Notes under the pieces: model-generated
Seen by the model: only the letters and a program-made list of their open reading frames with translations
What the model was told of the DNA's origin: nothing
Databases searched by the model: none
Assembly: GCA_004791255.1 (NCBI GenBank)
Contig: SRUQ01000007.1
Span: forward strand, 124,001-188,000
From: a bacterium M00.F.Ca.ET.205.01.1.1
Lineage (GTDB): Bacteria > Pseudomonadota > Alphaproteobacteria > Rhizobiales > Rhizobiaceae
Direction of reading: 5' to 3'
Length of the DNA: 64,000 bases
Shown here: piece after piece, positions 41,949 to 50,771 of the stretch
Numbering within the stretch: the stretch's first letter is position 1
Layout: every line of letters starts with the position of its first letter
Program-made: the position numbers and the translations under genes

Positions 41949-42740
41949 TCAGCTTGCCAGGCCATTCACAAGCTGCGTGTAAGCGCTCTTGGCGACCGCG
42001 GCCAATTGCTCGCGCGGCAAGGAGCCGACGACGGCGCAGCCATAGCCCTTGTCCAGCCAATACACGGCCTCGGGGCCATTCTGCGCCGCCATATAGGTTC
42101 CCTTGGCGTTGGCCGTCGTTTCCGTGGTGACGAACAGCGACAGACGCTGACCCTTGCCGTCCTCGTAGAGCAGCATGGCCGCCTTGCCGGCGCCCGCCGG
42201 AAGCAAGCGGCCGCCAACGAGTTCGAAACCGTCGGCGGTCAGGTCCGGCGCCACCAGCTTCAGACCCACCCGGTTTGACAGCCAGGTCTGCAAATGGTCC
42301 TTGTCGCTGGCCGGCACCTCCACCGCGTGGCGCTTTTCGGCGGCGTAGATGACATGGGCTGCGATCGCCTGTTCGGCCAGCAGATCCTCAGCCGGATCTT
42401 CCTGGCCAATTCCGCCACTGCCGGCAAAATAGCCGCCAAGGCCGCCCATGACGAGGATTGCCGCGGCAGCGGCGGCAAGCCACCAGCGCGAGCGTGGCGC
42501 CGCCGTCTTCAAGGGCGCCTCGCCGAACACGACTTTTCGCAACCGTTCCGGCACAGCCTCGTCCAGCACATTGCCGAAGGCGGCGCGCAAGGCCGTCCGG
42601 TCGGCGGTGAAACGGGCGCTTTTCGCCTTCATCTCGGGATTGGCGTCGAGCCAGGCGTCGTAGGCGATCCGCTCCTCGGCGGGCAGTTCGCCGTCGAGCG
42701 CCATGTGGATGTCACGTTCGGAAAAATCGCGGCGGATCAT
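41949..42740 (-). CDS. Anti-sigma factor
   Basis: This 263-residue protein has an N-terminal cytoplasmic sigma-binding region (FSERDIHMALDGELPAEERI), one membrane helix (WWLAAAAAAILVMGGLGGYF, about 85-107) and a periplasmic C-terminal domain. It lacks the HxxxCxxC zinc motif, so it is not a ZAS-type sensor. Its ATG overlaps the stop of the ECF sigma gene (ATGA), the usual partnership. The periplasmic half presumably senses envelope stress. Operon partner and topology support the role; the signal is unknown. Confidence 0.88.
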   Translation of the reverse strand: MIRRDFSERDIHMALDGELPAEERIAYDAWLDANPEMKAKSARFTADRTALRAAFGNVLDEAVPERLRKVVFGEAPLKTAAPRSRWWLAAAAAAILVMGGLGGYFAGSGGIGQEDPAEDLLAEQAIAAHVIYAAEKRHAVEVPASDKDHLQTWLSNRVGLKLVAPDLTADGFELVGGRLLPAGAGKAAMLLYEDGKGQRLSLFVTTETTANAKGTYMAAQNGPEAVYWLDKGYGCAVVGSLPREQLAAVAKSAYTQLVNGLAS

Positions 42741-43255
42741 TTCTCGACAACCCTTATCGCCCGCCGGCGCGCCGTGTCGGCCAGCAATGCGCGCATCTCC
42801 TCACGTCCGCGCGCAATGCGCGACATCAGCGTGCCTGCCGGCACGCCCAGTATGTTGGCGGCCTCGGCATAGGAAAAACCTTCAATCGCGACCATGACGA
42901 GGGCCGCACGGCGATCGGGGCTGATCGCCTGCAGGGCGTCGATGATTTCGCGCGAGGCGATGCTCTCCACCTGCTCGGCCGGCTGGGCGAGCGCCTCGCC
43001 GGCTTCCAGCGGCAGCATCGCCGCTTCGCCGCGGCGGTTCACCTTGCGCATCTGGTCGATGAACAAATGATGCATGATCGTAAACAGCCACCTCCTGGGG
43101 CTTTCTCCGGTCTGCCAATTCTCGAGCCGCGTGAGCGCCCGCTCGAGGCAATCCTGGACAAGATCGTCAGCGGCATCACGGTCGCGCAACAGCGAGCGCG
43201 CGTAGCGGCGCAGGCGCGGTATCTCTCCAAGGATGGCTGCCTTCTTTTCGTCCAT
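42737..43255 (-). CDS. ECF RNA polymerase sigma factor
   Basis: This 172-residue sigma-70 of the extracytoplasmic-function group has region 2 (LRRYARSLLRDRDAADDLVQ...RRWLFTIMHHLFID, about 15-75) and region 4 (LPLEAGE...ALVMVAIEGFSYAEAANILG VPAGTLMSRIARGR, about 105-155). There is no region 1.1 or 3. It forms a coupled pair with the anti-sigma gene. Its own -35/-10 could not be identified with confidence upstream of the ATG. Confidence 0.95.
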   Translation of the reverse strand: MDEKKAAILGEIPRLRRYARSLLRDRDAADDLVQDCLERALTRLENWQTGESPRRWLFTIMHHLFIDQMRKVNRRGEAAMLPLEAGEALAQPAEQVESIASREIIDALQAISPDRRAALVMVAIEGFSYAEAANILGVPAGTLMSRIARGREEMRALLADTARRRAIRVVEK

Positions 43256-43388
43256 GACCGCTGGTTTTCGAAGTCGCCTTTATTGATCCCAATTGAACGC
43301 GCCTTCTCGGCGCGGCGCAAGCGGCCAGCGCGAAGCGGTCCGCCGCCCCGGTCACCCAAGCAATGATGTAACGCTGGCGAATGCCGGT

Positions 43389-46184
43389 TTATTCCCGGCT
43401 GGATTGAACTTCCGGCTCCGCGACAGGAATCTCCTTGGCCGCCCGCGTCAAAAGCTTCTGATAAAACAGGCCGATGCCGATCAGCACGGCACCAAGCCCG
43501 ATGAAGGACAGCGCCCTCAGCACGCCTTCCAGTTCCGACATGTCGAACAGGAAGACTTTCAGCACGGCGACCGCGATCAGCCCGGCCGAGGCAATGCGCA
43601 GCACCTGCGACTTCAGCCAGACGCCGGCGGTGAGCAGCACCACGCCGATGACCAGCCAGAGCGCCGAGTAGGTGTAGGTCTCCAACTGGCCAAGTCCGCT
43701 CCACAGGCCGATGAACTCGCCCTTGAACAGGCGCCTGACCGACAGCGTGGCGTAGACGAAGGCAAGCAGCGAGGCCACCAGCGCCAGCATGGCCGAATAC
43801 CATTTCGGCCGCTTGCCCCTGACATAGAGCGCCAAGCCGCCGGCGGCGATCGCCGGCAGGAGATAAGCGAGGAACAACAGGTTGAAGACCGGGATCCGGC
43901 CGGTCGATTCGTCCGTGAACAACGGGTCCAGCACCAGGAAGTGCTGAATGAAGACGAAGGCGACCGAGACCACGCCGGCCGTCATCGAACCATAGCGCAG
44001 CACCGAACTTGGCGAGCGCCGGTCGATGGCGACCAGGATGGCGCCGGCGCCAAGGGCGATCAGCGTGTAGATCGCCTGTTCGGCAAGGGTGGCAGCATCG
44101 CTGTTGATGACGCCGCCATGCATGGCATGGCGCACCAGCATGGCAAGCGTCAGCAGCGCGAACAGCGCCGCCGAAGCCTCCATGGCAAGGCGCGGCCGGC
44201 CATTGCCAGCTATTGGTTGTGTGGGGGTGGTGCGGGCCAACTGCCAGGCGGCAAAGCCGAAGGCGAGCGCCGGCACGCCATAGCCTGGCAGCAGCCAGTT
44301 GAAGACCGGTGTCGTCGACAGGAACTCGGCGCCGACGACGGTTGGGTCGAAAGCGACACGGCCAAGCACCGCGACGACGGCGGCAACCGAAATCCAGCCG
44401 AGCACCGGATAGGAGCGCCAGCGCGTGGCCAGCGCCGGCACGACTGCGGCTGCGCCAAGCAGAATGGTGGTCCAGCCGGACCCGAAAGCCATGTGCAGCA
44501 TCAGCAGGCCCGCAACTGCCGCGCCACCCAGGGCAAAGGACACTGCAATACCGCCTGCGAGCGGCGGCCTTTCGGCGCGCGCCACCCACTCGCCGCCGGC
44601 GGCGAAAGCCACGACCGCAAGTGCTGCGACCGCCGCATAGGCAAGGTCGCGGTCGAGATTGCCGAAGGTGAACCAGAGCGCCAAAAGGATGAACAGCGGC
44701 ACGATGACTCCCCATGCCGCCCAACATGCCGCGCGGATCTGCGCCGAGGCGGCAAAGCGGCGTGCGGCCCAGAAACCGGCGCCCGCGAAGACCAGGCCGA
44801 GGCCAATGCCGATGCGCAGCGTCAGGTCATTTCCGGTCGACACCGGCAGACCGTCAAAGCCCACATTGGCTTGGGACAGGTTGGAGCCGATGGTGGTTGG
44901 CGGAATGATGCCGAGATGGATCATCACGGTCACCAGTCCGGCGGCGTGCAGCAGCGGCACTGCGCGGGGCCGGTAGAGTGCGGTGGCGACAAGGGCGACG
45001 AGGACCAAAGCGCCAGGCAAGGCATAGCCGGCGGCGACAAATGTCGAGTCGACGGACAGGCCAAGTGCGGAAAACGCTACGAAAGTCCCCGGCACGATCG
45101 ATGGCCAGTCGAAGCCCTCTTTTGCCGTTTCCGATTCGCCGCCACGACTGCCAAGCCAGGCAAAAGCAAGCACGGCGAGCGTGACCGCGTCGATGAACAG
45201 GATGGCGGAAAGGTTCGCCGCCGGAGCGTCCGTCATATAGAGGATGGTCCAGACGCCGGTGCCGAAGAAGGCTGCCGCCATCAGCAATTTCCAGTCGCGC
45301 ATGCGGGCGATGACGCCGGTGGCGGCAAGCACGATAGCGAGGTAGCCGAACAGCGCCCAGACATTTGGCGCGGTCGAGGCGACCAGCGCCGGCGTCGCCA
45401 TAGCGCCGACGAGGCCGATGCCGGCCAGTGCCTGGCCATGGATGAGAGCGGCGGCGATCGTCGCGATGCCGATGGCGCCGAGCAAGGTGAAGGCGAGCGC
45501 CGGCCCAATGAAGCCGTAGATGCCATGCGCCGCATAGACGGTGCCGAAGAGTATGAAGGCGCCGGCCGCGGTCAGGATCGCCGGGATGTAGGCGCCGGCG
45601 ACGTCTTGCACCGGCACCTTGAAGCCAGTGCGGCGGATGAACTCGCCTGCGCCGACCAGCACCAGGCCGAGCAGCCCCGCCATGGTCAACCGCACTTCAG
45701 GTCCGAAAATACCAGACTCGATGGTGTAGCGGATGAGGAACAGGCCGCCCAGCGCCAGCGCGATGCCGCCGACCCAGACCGCCCAGCGGGTGCCGAGCGC
45801 CGTTTCGATGTCCGGCTTGCCCGGCGCCTTGACGGCTGGCGCGGCGGGTTCCGATGCCTTCGCCGCCCCGCCCGTGATCCATGGCCCGGAGACGATCTCG
45901 CCAGTCGAGAGTTCCGCGGCCGCAGCCGGCGCCTCCGTGGCGACCGCCTCGCCGATCACCGGCGAGGCAATATCGGCGGCTGGGGCAACTGCTGGGGCTT
46001 CAACCGGTTTGCCGCCGGTTGCCAGCTGTTCGGATGGCTTGGCCACGGGCGGCACTGCACCCGAAAGGACAAGGCTGTGGAGCGCGCCAAGTTCACGCTC
46101 GATGAGGCCGATGCGGCTTTGCTGGCGCGAAAAGATAACGAACAAGGCGATGATGGCGACGAGGCCGATCAGGCTTTCAAACAT
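43389..46184 (-). CDS. DUF2339 multispanning membrane protein
   Basis: This 931-residue protein starts MFESLIGLVAIIALFVIF and continues with a short Ala/Pro-rich linker (about 40-125). It has about 25-30 hydrophobic helices thereafter, matching DUF2339, a large uncharacterised membrane family of proteobacteria. The RWAVWVGGIALALGGLFLIRY segment at about 133 is conserved in the family. The extreme length and GC content produce long antisense frames that are not genes. The physiological role is unknown; transport or envelope assembly is only a guess. Confidence 0.9.
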   Translation of the reverse strand: MFESLIGLVAIIALFVIFSRQQSRIGLIERELGALHSLVLSGAVPPVAKPSEQLATGGKPVEAPAVAPAADIASPVIGEAVATEAPAAAAELSTGEIVSGPWITGGAAKASEPAAPAVKAPGKPDIETALGTRWAVWVGGIALALGGLFLIRYTIESGIFGPEVRLTMAGLLGLVLVGAGEFIRRTGFKVPVQDVAGAYIPAILTAAGAFILFGTVYAAHGIYGFIGPALAFTLLGAIGIATIAAALIHGQALAGIGLVGAMATPALVASTAPNVWALFGYLAIVLAATGVIARMRDWKLLMAAAFFGTGVWTILYMTDAPAANLSAILFIDAVTLAVLAFAWLGSRGGESETAKEGFDWPSIVPGTFVAFSALGLSVDSTFVAAGYALPGALVLVALVATALYRPRAVPLLHAAGLVTVMIHLGIIPPTTIGSNLSQANVGFDGLPVSTGNDLTLRIGIGLGLVFAGAGFWAARRFAASAQIRAACWAAWGVIVPLFILLALWFTFGNLDRDLAYAAVAALAVVAFAAGGEWVARAERPPLAGGIAVSFALGGAAVAGLLMLHMAFGSGWTTILLGAAAVVPALATRWRSYPVLGWISVAAVVAVLGRVAFDPTVVGAEFLSTTPVFNWLLPGYGVPALAFGFAAWQLARTTPTQPIAGNGRPRLAMEASAALFALLTLAMLVRHAMHGGVINSDAATLAEQAIYTLIALGAGAILVAIDRRSPSSVLRYGSMTAGVVSVAFVFIQHFLVLDPLFTDESTGRIPVFNLLFLAYLLPAIAAGGLALYVRGKRPKWYSAMLALVASLLAFVYATLSVRRLFKGEFIGLWSGLGQLETYTYSALWLVIGVVLLTAGVWLKSQVLRIASAGLIAVAVLKVFLFDMSELEGVLRALSFIGLGAVLIGIGLFYQKLLTRAAKEIPVAEPEVQSSRE

Positions 46185-46282
46185 GGCGGTTCCCCCAAAC
46201 CAGGCCAGTTTTCACTGACAATCGAATGTGGCCGGCAAACGACCAAACAAATTTCAGGCGCAGCCGACTGGCTGTCCAGAAA

Positions 46283-46801
46283 TCAACGTGCGGCCAGAGT
46301 GGCAGCCGGAAAGATCGAGCATGTTTCGGTGCCGAACGCCAGCAATTTGCCGCTGGCGTCCTTAAGCGTCGCTTCCGACACGGCCAGCCTGCGGCCCTTG
46401 TGAACGATTTTGCCTTCGCTGATCACCTCTCCGGTCCTGGGCGTGATCGGTCGCGTCAGGTTTACCTTGAACTCCGCCGTCGTATAGGCCTCGCCTTTGC
46501 CGAGCAACGTCTGCACGGCGCAGGCCAGAGCCGAATCGAGCAAAGTCGCTGCCCAGCCACCATGCACGCCGCCCAGCGGGTTAAGATGGTGCTCGTTGGG
46601 CACGCCGCGGAAGACGGCCCGGCCCTCGGAGACTTCGGTCAGCGCGAAGTTGAGCTGAAACGAAATCGGCGGCGCCGGATATATTCCGTCGATGATGCGC
46701 TGCAACAACTCCAGGCCGGTGTATTTCAGAATGTCGGCACGCGGAATCGTGCCGAGGCCGAGCGGCGAGACCCGGCCCGGATAAAGTTCGACCTCGCTCA
46801 T
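46283..46801 (-). CDS. PaaI family hot-dog thioesterase
   Basis: This 172-residue hot-dog fold thioesterase has the GGVHGGWAATLLDSALACAV motif (about 92-111) that positions the active-site Asp. FKVNLTRPITP is the following strand. It hydrolyses an acyl-CoA or aryl-CoA of unknown chain. Its ATG overlaps the recO stop (ATGA), so the two are co-translated. Confidence 0.88.
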   Translation of the reverse strand: MSEVELYPGRVSPLGLGTIPRADILKYTGLELLQRIIDGIYPAPPISFQLNFALTEVSEGRAVFRGVPNEHHLNPLGGVHGGWAATLLDSALACAVQTLLGKGEAYTTAEFKVNLTRPITPRTGEVISEGKIVHKGRRLAVSEATLKDASGKLLAFGTETCSIFPAATLAAR

Positions 46802-47562
46802 GCGGCGTTCTCCCCGGCGATGGCCTTGCGGGCTGCCTGCTGCTGCTTGCGCAATGCGGCCAGGAAGCCGGCACGAGCGTCAGGCTGCTCGATGCCGCGC
46901 GGTTCGTAGACGTGACGCGTGAAGAAAAAGCCGGTCAGCCGGAAGGCGTCCTCGACCGCAGCCGGATCCGCACGCAGGCCGGAGCCACGCTGCAGGAAGG
47001 CAGGCAGCGCCAGCATCTTGTCGCCCCAGGGCGCTCCGGCTTCACGCGACACGGCGCGACCCGACTTCGGCGAGACATAGGCGAGGTCCTGGCGAGTGCC
47101 GGTGGCTGCGCACTGGCTGAGATCGAGGCCGAAACCGAGTTCGTCGAGAATCAAAAGTTCGAAGCGCGCCACCAATTCGCCGGCGGCGTCGGCATCGTCG
47201 AGATGGACGATCATCACGGCAAGCGCTTCGTAAAGGCCACCATGGGCGTCGCGCTCGGGCAGCAGGCGCAGATGCGCGGCCATGGTCTGCAGCCCATAGA
47301 CGGCGACGGCGCTGTCCATCAGCCGGGCGGCGTTCATCTCGATCGCCTCGGCCTGGAACGTGCCGAGATGCTCGTCGAGACGGGCCCGCCACAGCAGATC
47401 GACGCGGTTGCCGGGCTGGAGAACGGGCTGCTGCTTGCGCGAACGGCCGCCACGCACGAGGCCGAGATGGCGGCCATGCGTACGAGTCATCACCTCGAGG
47501 ATGGCGCTGGTTTCGCCATGCTTGCGGGTGCCGAGAACGATTCCCTCGTCGCGCCATTCCAT
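46798..47562 (-). CDS. recO: DNA repair protein RecO
   Basis: This 254-residue RecO helps RecA load at single-stranded gaps (RecFOR pathway). The N-terminal OB-fold begins MEWRDEGIVLGTRKHGETSAI, and the helical C-terminal domain contains the family patterns FELLILDELGFGLDLSQCA and GLRADPAAVEDAFRLTGFFF. The zinc cysteines of some RecO proteins are reduced here. In many Rhizobiales recO directly follows era; here about 2.3 kb (porin, ORF, pseudogene) separates them. Confidence 0.9.
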   Translation of the reverse strand: MEWRDEGIVLGTRKHGETSAILEVMTRTHGRHLGLVRGGRSRKQQPVLQPGNRVDLLWRARLDEHLGTFQAEAIEMNAARLMDSAVAVYGLQTMAAHLRLLPERDAHGGLYEALAVMIVHLDDADAAGELVARFELLILDELGFGLDLSQCAATGTRQDLAYVSPKSGRAVSREAGAPWGDKMLALPAFLQRGSGLRADPAAVEDAFRLTGFFFTRHVYEPRGIEQPDARAGFLAALRKQQQAARKAIAGENAA

Positions 47563-47796
47563 GCGCAGAGCTTTTCACCGGTTGGGTGGCGAAATCAAGG
47601 TGAGCGCCACGACGGCTAGACCGAATTGGCAAATGAGCCTGCCGCTTTTGAAGCCGGCACGAAGAAACTACGACGGGTCAGCCATTCCGAGCGGAGCGGC
47701 CGACCCTAGATCGCAGGCCATTCTTTGGAGGTCAGGTCCACTCAAAGCCATAGTGAGAAAGTGTGTCATCTGAAAGACAGTTTCGGTCCAAATAGA

Positions 47797-47824
47797 AACA
47801 GCCCGCAATACACATACTGCGGGC
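47797..47824 (-). terminator. Terminator after the porin gene
   Basis: A 9-bp perfect stem (cagcccgca / tgcgggctg) with a 10-nt loop lies 26 bp after the porin stop codon. On the minus strand it is followed by tttcta. It separates the strongly expressed porin from recO. Confidence 0.75.
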
Positions 47825-47849
47825 TGCTTCTTCAGCGAAGTTGAGATTA

Positions 47850-48986
47850 TTAGAACGAGCGCTGGAAGCGGAGGATACCGCCGACGTTGCTCTTCTTGTC
47901 GGCATGGGTCCAGTTAGATACAGTATCGTTGCCGACATTGAGGTAGTCGACTTCGGCCGTGACCTTCAAGCCCTTAACGATCTCGTAGGCCACGTTGGCC
48001 GCGACGCCGAGGTTCTTGCCCTCGTCATACGACACCTGAGCGTTGAACGAGGTCTTCTCGTTGAACTTGTAGGTGCCACCGCCCCACAGTGCCCAGTTGC
48101 CGCTCCACTGCTTGTAGAAGCCGCGGCCACTGGCCGGAATGGCATAGCTCGGATCCGACAGGTTGTCGTCAGTACCGTAGCCGGCCATGATGAACAGCGA
48201 CAACTCGTCGGAAGCTTTCACATCCAACCGGACCTTGCCGGCGACTTCCTCGTAGTTGCTGTCATAGGCCACGACGCCGGTGATCGCACCCCAGCCCTGC
48301 GTGTACTTCACGCCGCCGACGACATGCGGAACGTAGCTGTCGATCGTGCCGACCTTGCCCGAGCCTTCTTCGAGAGAGGCCACGGCCGAGAAGCCGTTGC
48401 CTGCGTCGAAGTAATACTGGACGACGTTGGTGTCGAAGCCGCCATAGGGAACCAGCGTATCCTGGATGACGCTGCCGGCATAGCCGATGAACGTATCGAA
48501 GGCCGATTCGTCCTTACCGACGCGCAGACCACCGAGCTGAATCCAGGCGAAGTTCAGCGAGACGCCCGAGTTGCCAGCAGGATTGCCAGATGTGGTGGCA
48601 TAGCCGTTACGGTTGCCGAAGTTGAAGCGGGTCTCGGTGTAGGTCTTCAAGGTGCCGAGTTCGGTTTCCTGGCCGGTCCAGGTCTTCAGCGTGAAGCGGG
48701 CCTTCTTGCGCCAGGTTTCCTTCTCTGTGCCATCCTGCACGTCGCGGGTTTTTGCGCCATCGAACGAGCCGACATCGCCACCGCCGATGTCGTAACGGAC
48801 ATAGCCGCCGATGCGCAGGCAGGTTTCGGTGCCCGGGATGTAGAAGTAGCCAGCGCCGTAGACGTCGCAAATCTTGACGTATTCAGCGGGTTCCGGCTCG
48901 GCGACGACGACGGCGTCGGCGGCGCGCGCACCGGAAACTGCGATCAGGGCCGCAGCGGAGCCGAGAAGAAGGCTCTTGATGTTCAT
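47850..48986 (-). CDS. Outer-membrane porin (Omp2b/Rop type)
   Basis: This 378-residue porin has a clean Sec signal peptide (MNIKSLLLGSAAALIAVSGA, cleavage after ARA). The mature N-terminus ADAVVVAEPEPAEYVKICDVYGAGYFYIPGTETCLRIGGYVRYDI is typical of alphaproteobacterial Omp2b/porin_2 trimers with a conserved cysteine pair. It ends in a terminal Phe (RFQRSF), needed for outer-membrane insertion. ATG 48986 is chosen because GGAGAGG lies just upstream; the frame extends 32 codons further with no signal. It has its own terminator, and the long AT-rich upstream region suggests a strong, regulated promoter. Confidence 0.93.
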   Translation of the reverse strand: MNIKSLLLGSAAALIAVSGARAADAVVVAEPEPAEYVKICDVYGAGYFYIPGTETCLRIGGYVRYDIGGGDVGSFDGAKTRDVQDGTEKETWRKKARFTLKTWTGQETELGTLKTYTETRFNFGNRNGYATTSGNPAGNSGVSLNFAWIQLGGLRVGKDESAFDTFIGYAGSVIQDTLVPYGGFDTNVVQYYFDAGNGFSAVASLEEGSGKVGTIDSYVPHVVGGVKYTQGWGAITGVVAYDSNYEEVAGKVRLDVKASDELSLFIMAGYGTDDNLSDPSYAIPASGRGFYKQWSGNWALWGGGTYKFNEKTSFNAQVSYDEGKNLGVAANVAYEIVKGLKVTAEVDYLNVGNDTVSNWTHADKKSNVGGILRFQRSF

Positions 48987-49382
48987 TTTCTGACCTCTCC
49001 AGTCAAAGTTAAAAATGGCTTCGGATTTGTGGTTGGCGGCAATGTTTTCCCACCTCACCCCCACAACGAAAAAAGTACGCACCGCGCCCCCTTTTCCGGC
49101 GCGACCATACCCATCGATCTTCCACCTTCAATGACAATTCCATAAATGCGCCCGATTCACACCACAGATTAAATCCATGTTGCATAAATAACACTAATTC
49201 ATTCCGCCGGATTTACGGCATTGCACAAGTGAAACATTGTCATATTTTTGTAATAATTGAATTTAGTTCTTCAACTAAATTCTCAAATCGAGAATCTACG
49301 CTATAAGTATCAACGCAATATAATTCGACGTCTAAGTTATATCTGGTGCCTTTACCCGATCGCACTACCTCCGCCCTACCGA
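48987..49382. other. AT-rich intergenic region with twin hairpins
   Basis: About 400 bp hold the porin promoter region and are markedly AT-rich compared with the rest of the window. Two overlapping inverted repeats lie at 49259-49282 (gaatttagt / actaaattc, 6-nt loop) and 49279-49295 (attctc / gagaat, 5-nt loop). They share bases 49279-49282, so an RNA could form only one at a time. No other gene was recognised. Confidence 0.55.
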
Positions 49383-49715
49383 ATGGACCAGCACGGAACC
49401 GCGCCCGAGGAATACGCGAGCAACGCCAAGCTTGATGCGACGAGCATGGGGGCGCTGGCCGCCTTCTTCGGGATGCTGATCGCCGACCTGTCGGCGAAAG
49501 AAAGAAGTGGCTATGCGGCGCGGGTAAAATGGCAGGCGACGAGGAAGCCGGGCATCGCCGACGGCACGGCGCGTTGTCTTGTGGCGGCCCGCGTCTTCAA
49601 AACCGGCGCCGTCGAGAAATATCGGAAATCTTTCAGAAAGTGCTCGGGATTTTTGGCCGCGCAACCGTCAGAAGGAGCGAATTGGCCGACGCGGCCGGTG
49701 CGCTCGGAAGCCTGA
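49383..49715 (+). CDS. Hypothetical protein, possibly truncated
   Basis: This protein has about 110 residues from ATG 49383 (MDQHGTAPEEYASNAKLDAT). No ribosome site is obvious, and the frame is open further upstream through AT-rich DNA. It has a short hydrophobic patch (SMGALAAFFGMLIADL) and a basic C-terminus; no family was recognised. Its last about 12 codons run over the antisense aminoglycoside-phosphotransferase remnant, so its natural C-terminus has probably been lost at that junction. It may be a decaying gene. Confidence 0.35.
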   Translation: MDQHGTAPEEYASNAKLDATSMGALAAFFGMLIADLSAKERSGYAARVKWQATRKPGIADGTARCLVAARVFKTGAVEKYRKSFRKCSGFLAAQPSEGANWPTRPVRSEA

Positions 49716-49850
49716 CCGTGATCTCGTCGCCCAGATGGAAGGTCCTGTTGTCCCACCCGCCAAAATCAACCGGCCGCACGGCCAGATGCATCCAGCAGGG
49801 AATTTTGCGCGGCGACCAACCGGCGCACCAGATCGGCACCGATCGCAGGG
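49670..49850 (-). pseudogene. Aminoglycoside phosphotransferase remnant
   Basis: Two minus-strand frames together give the N-terminus of an APH/phosphotransferase protein (PF01636 type). AIGADLVRRLVAAQ is in one frame; after a frameshift near 49800, WMHLAVRPVDFGGWDN and RTFHLGDEITVRLPSA continue in another. Intact relatives continue with EKEQRWLP and a long kinase domain, which is absent here. Nothing after the remnant resembles the family, so the gene has lost about four-fifths of its length. It sits directly after era, where recO would be expected. Confidence 0.7.
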
Positions 49851-50771
49851 CTAATGCGGAAACTCCAGGCCCATCTCGCGGTAGCGCTCGGGGTCGTCGC
49901 CCCAGTGCTCACGCACCTTGACGAACAGGAACAGGTGCACCTTCTGCTCGAGAATTCCCGCTATTTCCATGCGCGCTGCCTGGCCGATGGCGCGGATGGT
50001 CTCGCCCTTGTGGCCCAGCACGATCTTCTTCTGGCTGTCGCGCTCGACATAGATGGTCTGGTCGATGCGCACCGAGCCATCCGGCTTCTCTTCCCATTTC
50101 TCGGTCTCGATATGGGAGGAATAGGGCAATTCCTGATGCAGCCGCAGATACAGCTTTTCGCGGGTGATCTCGGCCGCGAGCTGGCGCATCGGCAGGTCCG
50201 ATATCTGGTCTTCCGGATAGTACCACGGCCCGGCCGGCAGCGCCTGCGCCAGATAGTCGAGCAGATCCTTGCAGCCGGAACCGGTCAGCGCCGAGACCAT
50301 GAAGGTGCGTTTGAACGGCACTTTTTCATTCGCTGCCGCCGACAGGGCCAGCAGCGCCTCCGGCTTGACCCGGTCGACCTTGTTGAGGATGAGTGCCATC
50401 GGCTGGCGGACATCTTTCAGCCGCTCGAGAATGGCGTCGGCGTCGCCCCTGATGCCGCGCTCGGCGTCGATCAAAAGCAGCACGATATCGGCGTCCTTGG
50501 CACCGCCCCAGGCAGTGGTCACCATCGCCGTGTCGAGACGCCGCTTCGGCTTGAAGATGCCTGGCGTGTCGACGAAGACGATCTGCGCATTGTCATGCGT
50601 GGCAATGCCGCGCACGATGGCGCGCGTCGTCTGCACCTTGTGGGTGACGATCGACACCTTGGCGCCGACAAGCTGGTTGACCAGCGTCGACTTGCCCGCA
50701 TTGGGCGCGCCAATCAGCGCGACAAAGCCGGAATGTGTGTTTGCCGGTGGGCTTTCTGCGGTGACAGTCAT
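49851..50771 (-). CDS. era: GTPase Era
   Basis: This 306-residue ribosome-assembly GTPase binds the 3' end of 16S rRNA. The GTP-binding motifs are GAPNAGKST (about 21-29), DTPGIFKP and NKVD, and the C-terminal KH domain ends EIAGILEQKVHLFLFVKVREHWGDD. The length fits. It follows rnc with a 4-bp ATGA overlap, the conserved arrangement lepB-rnc-era. Confidence 0.96.
   Translation of the reverse strand: MTVTAESPPANTHSGFVALIGAPNAGKSTLVNQLVGAKVSIVTHKVQTTRAIVRGIATHDNAQIVFVDTPGIFKPKRRLDTAMVTTAWGGAKDADIVLLLIDAERGIRGDADAILERLKDVRQPMALILNKVDRVKPEALLALSAAANEKVPFKRTFMVSALTGSGCKDLLDYLAQALPAGPWYYPEDQISDLPMRQLAAEITREKLYLRLHQELPYSSHIETEKWEEKPDGSVRIDQTIYVERDSQKKIVLGHKGETIRAIGQAARMEIAGILEQKVHLFLFVKVREHWGDDPERYREMGLEFPH

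Noticed and set aside
43293..46403. Very long open frame (over 1000 codons) on the plus strand
   Set aside because: It is antisense to the DUF2339 membrane-protein gene. Its composition is that of a mirror of GC-rich codons (rich in R, G, Q, H, D), without domains or a ribosome site.
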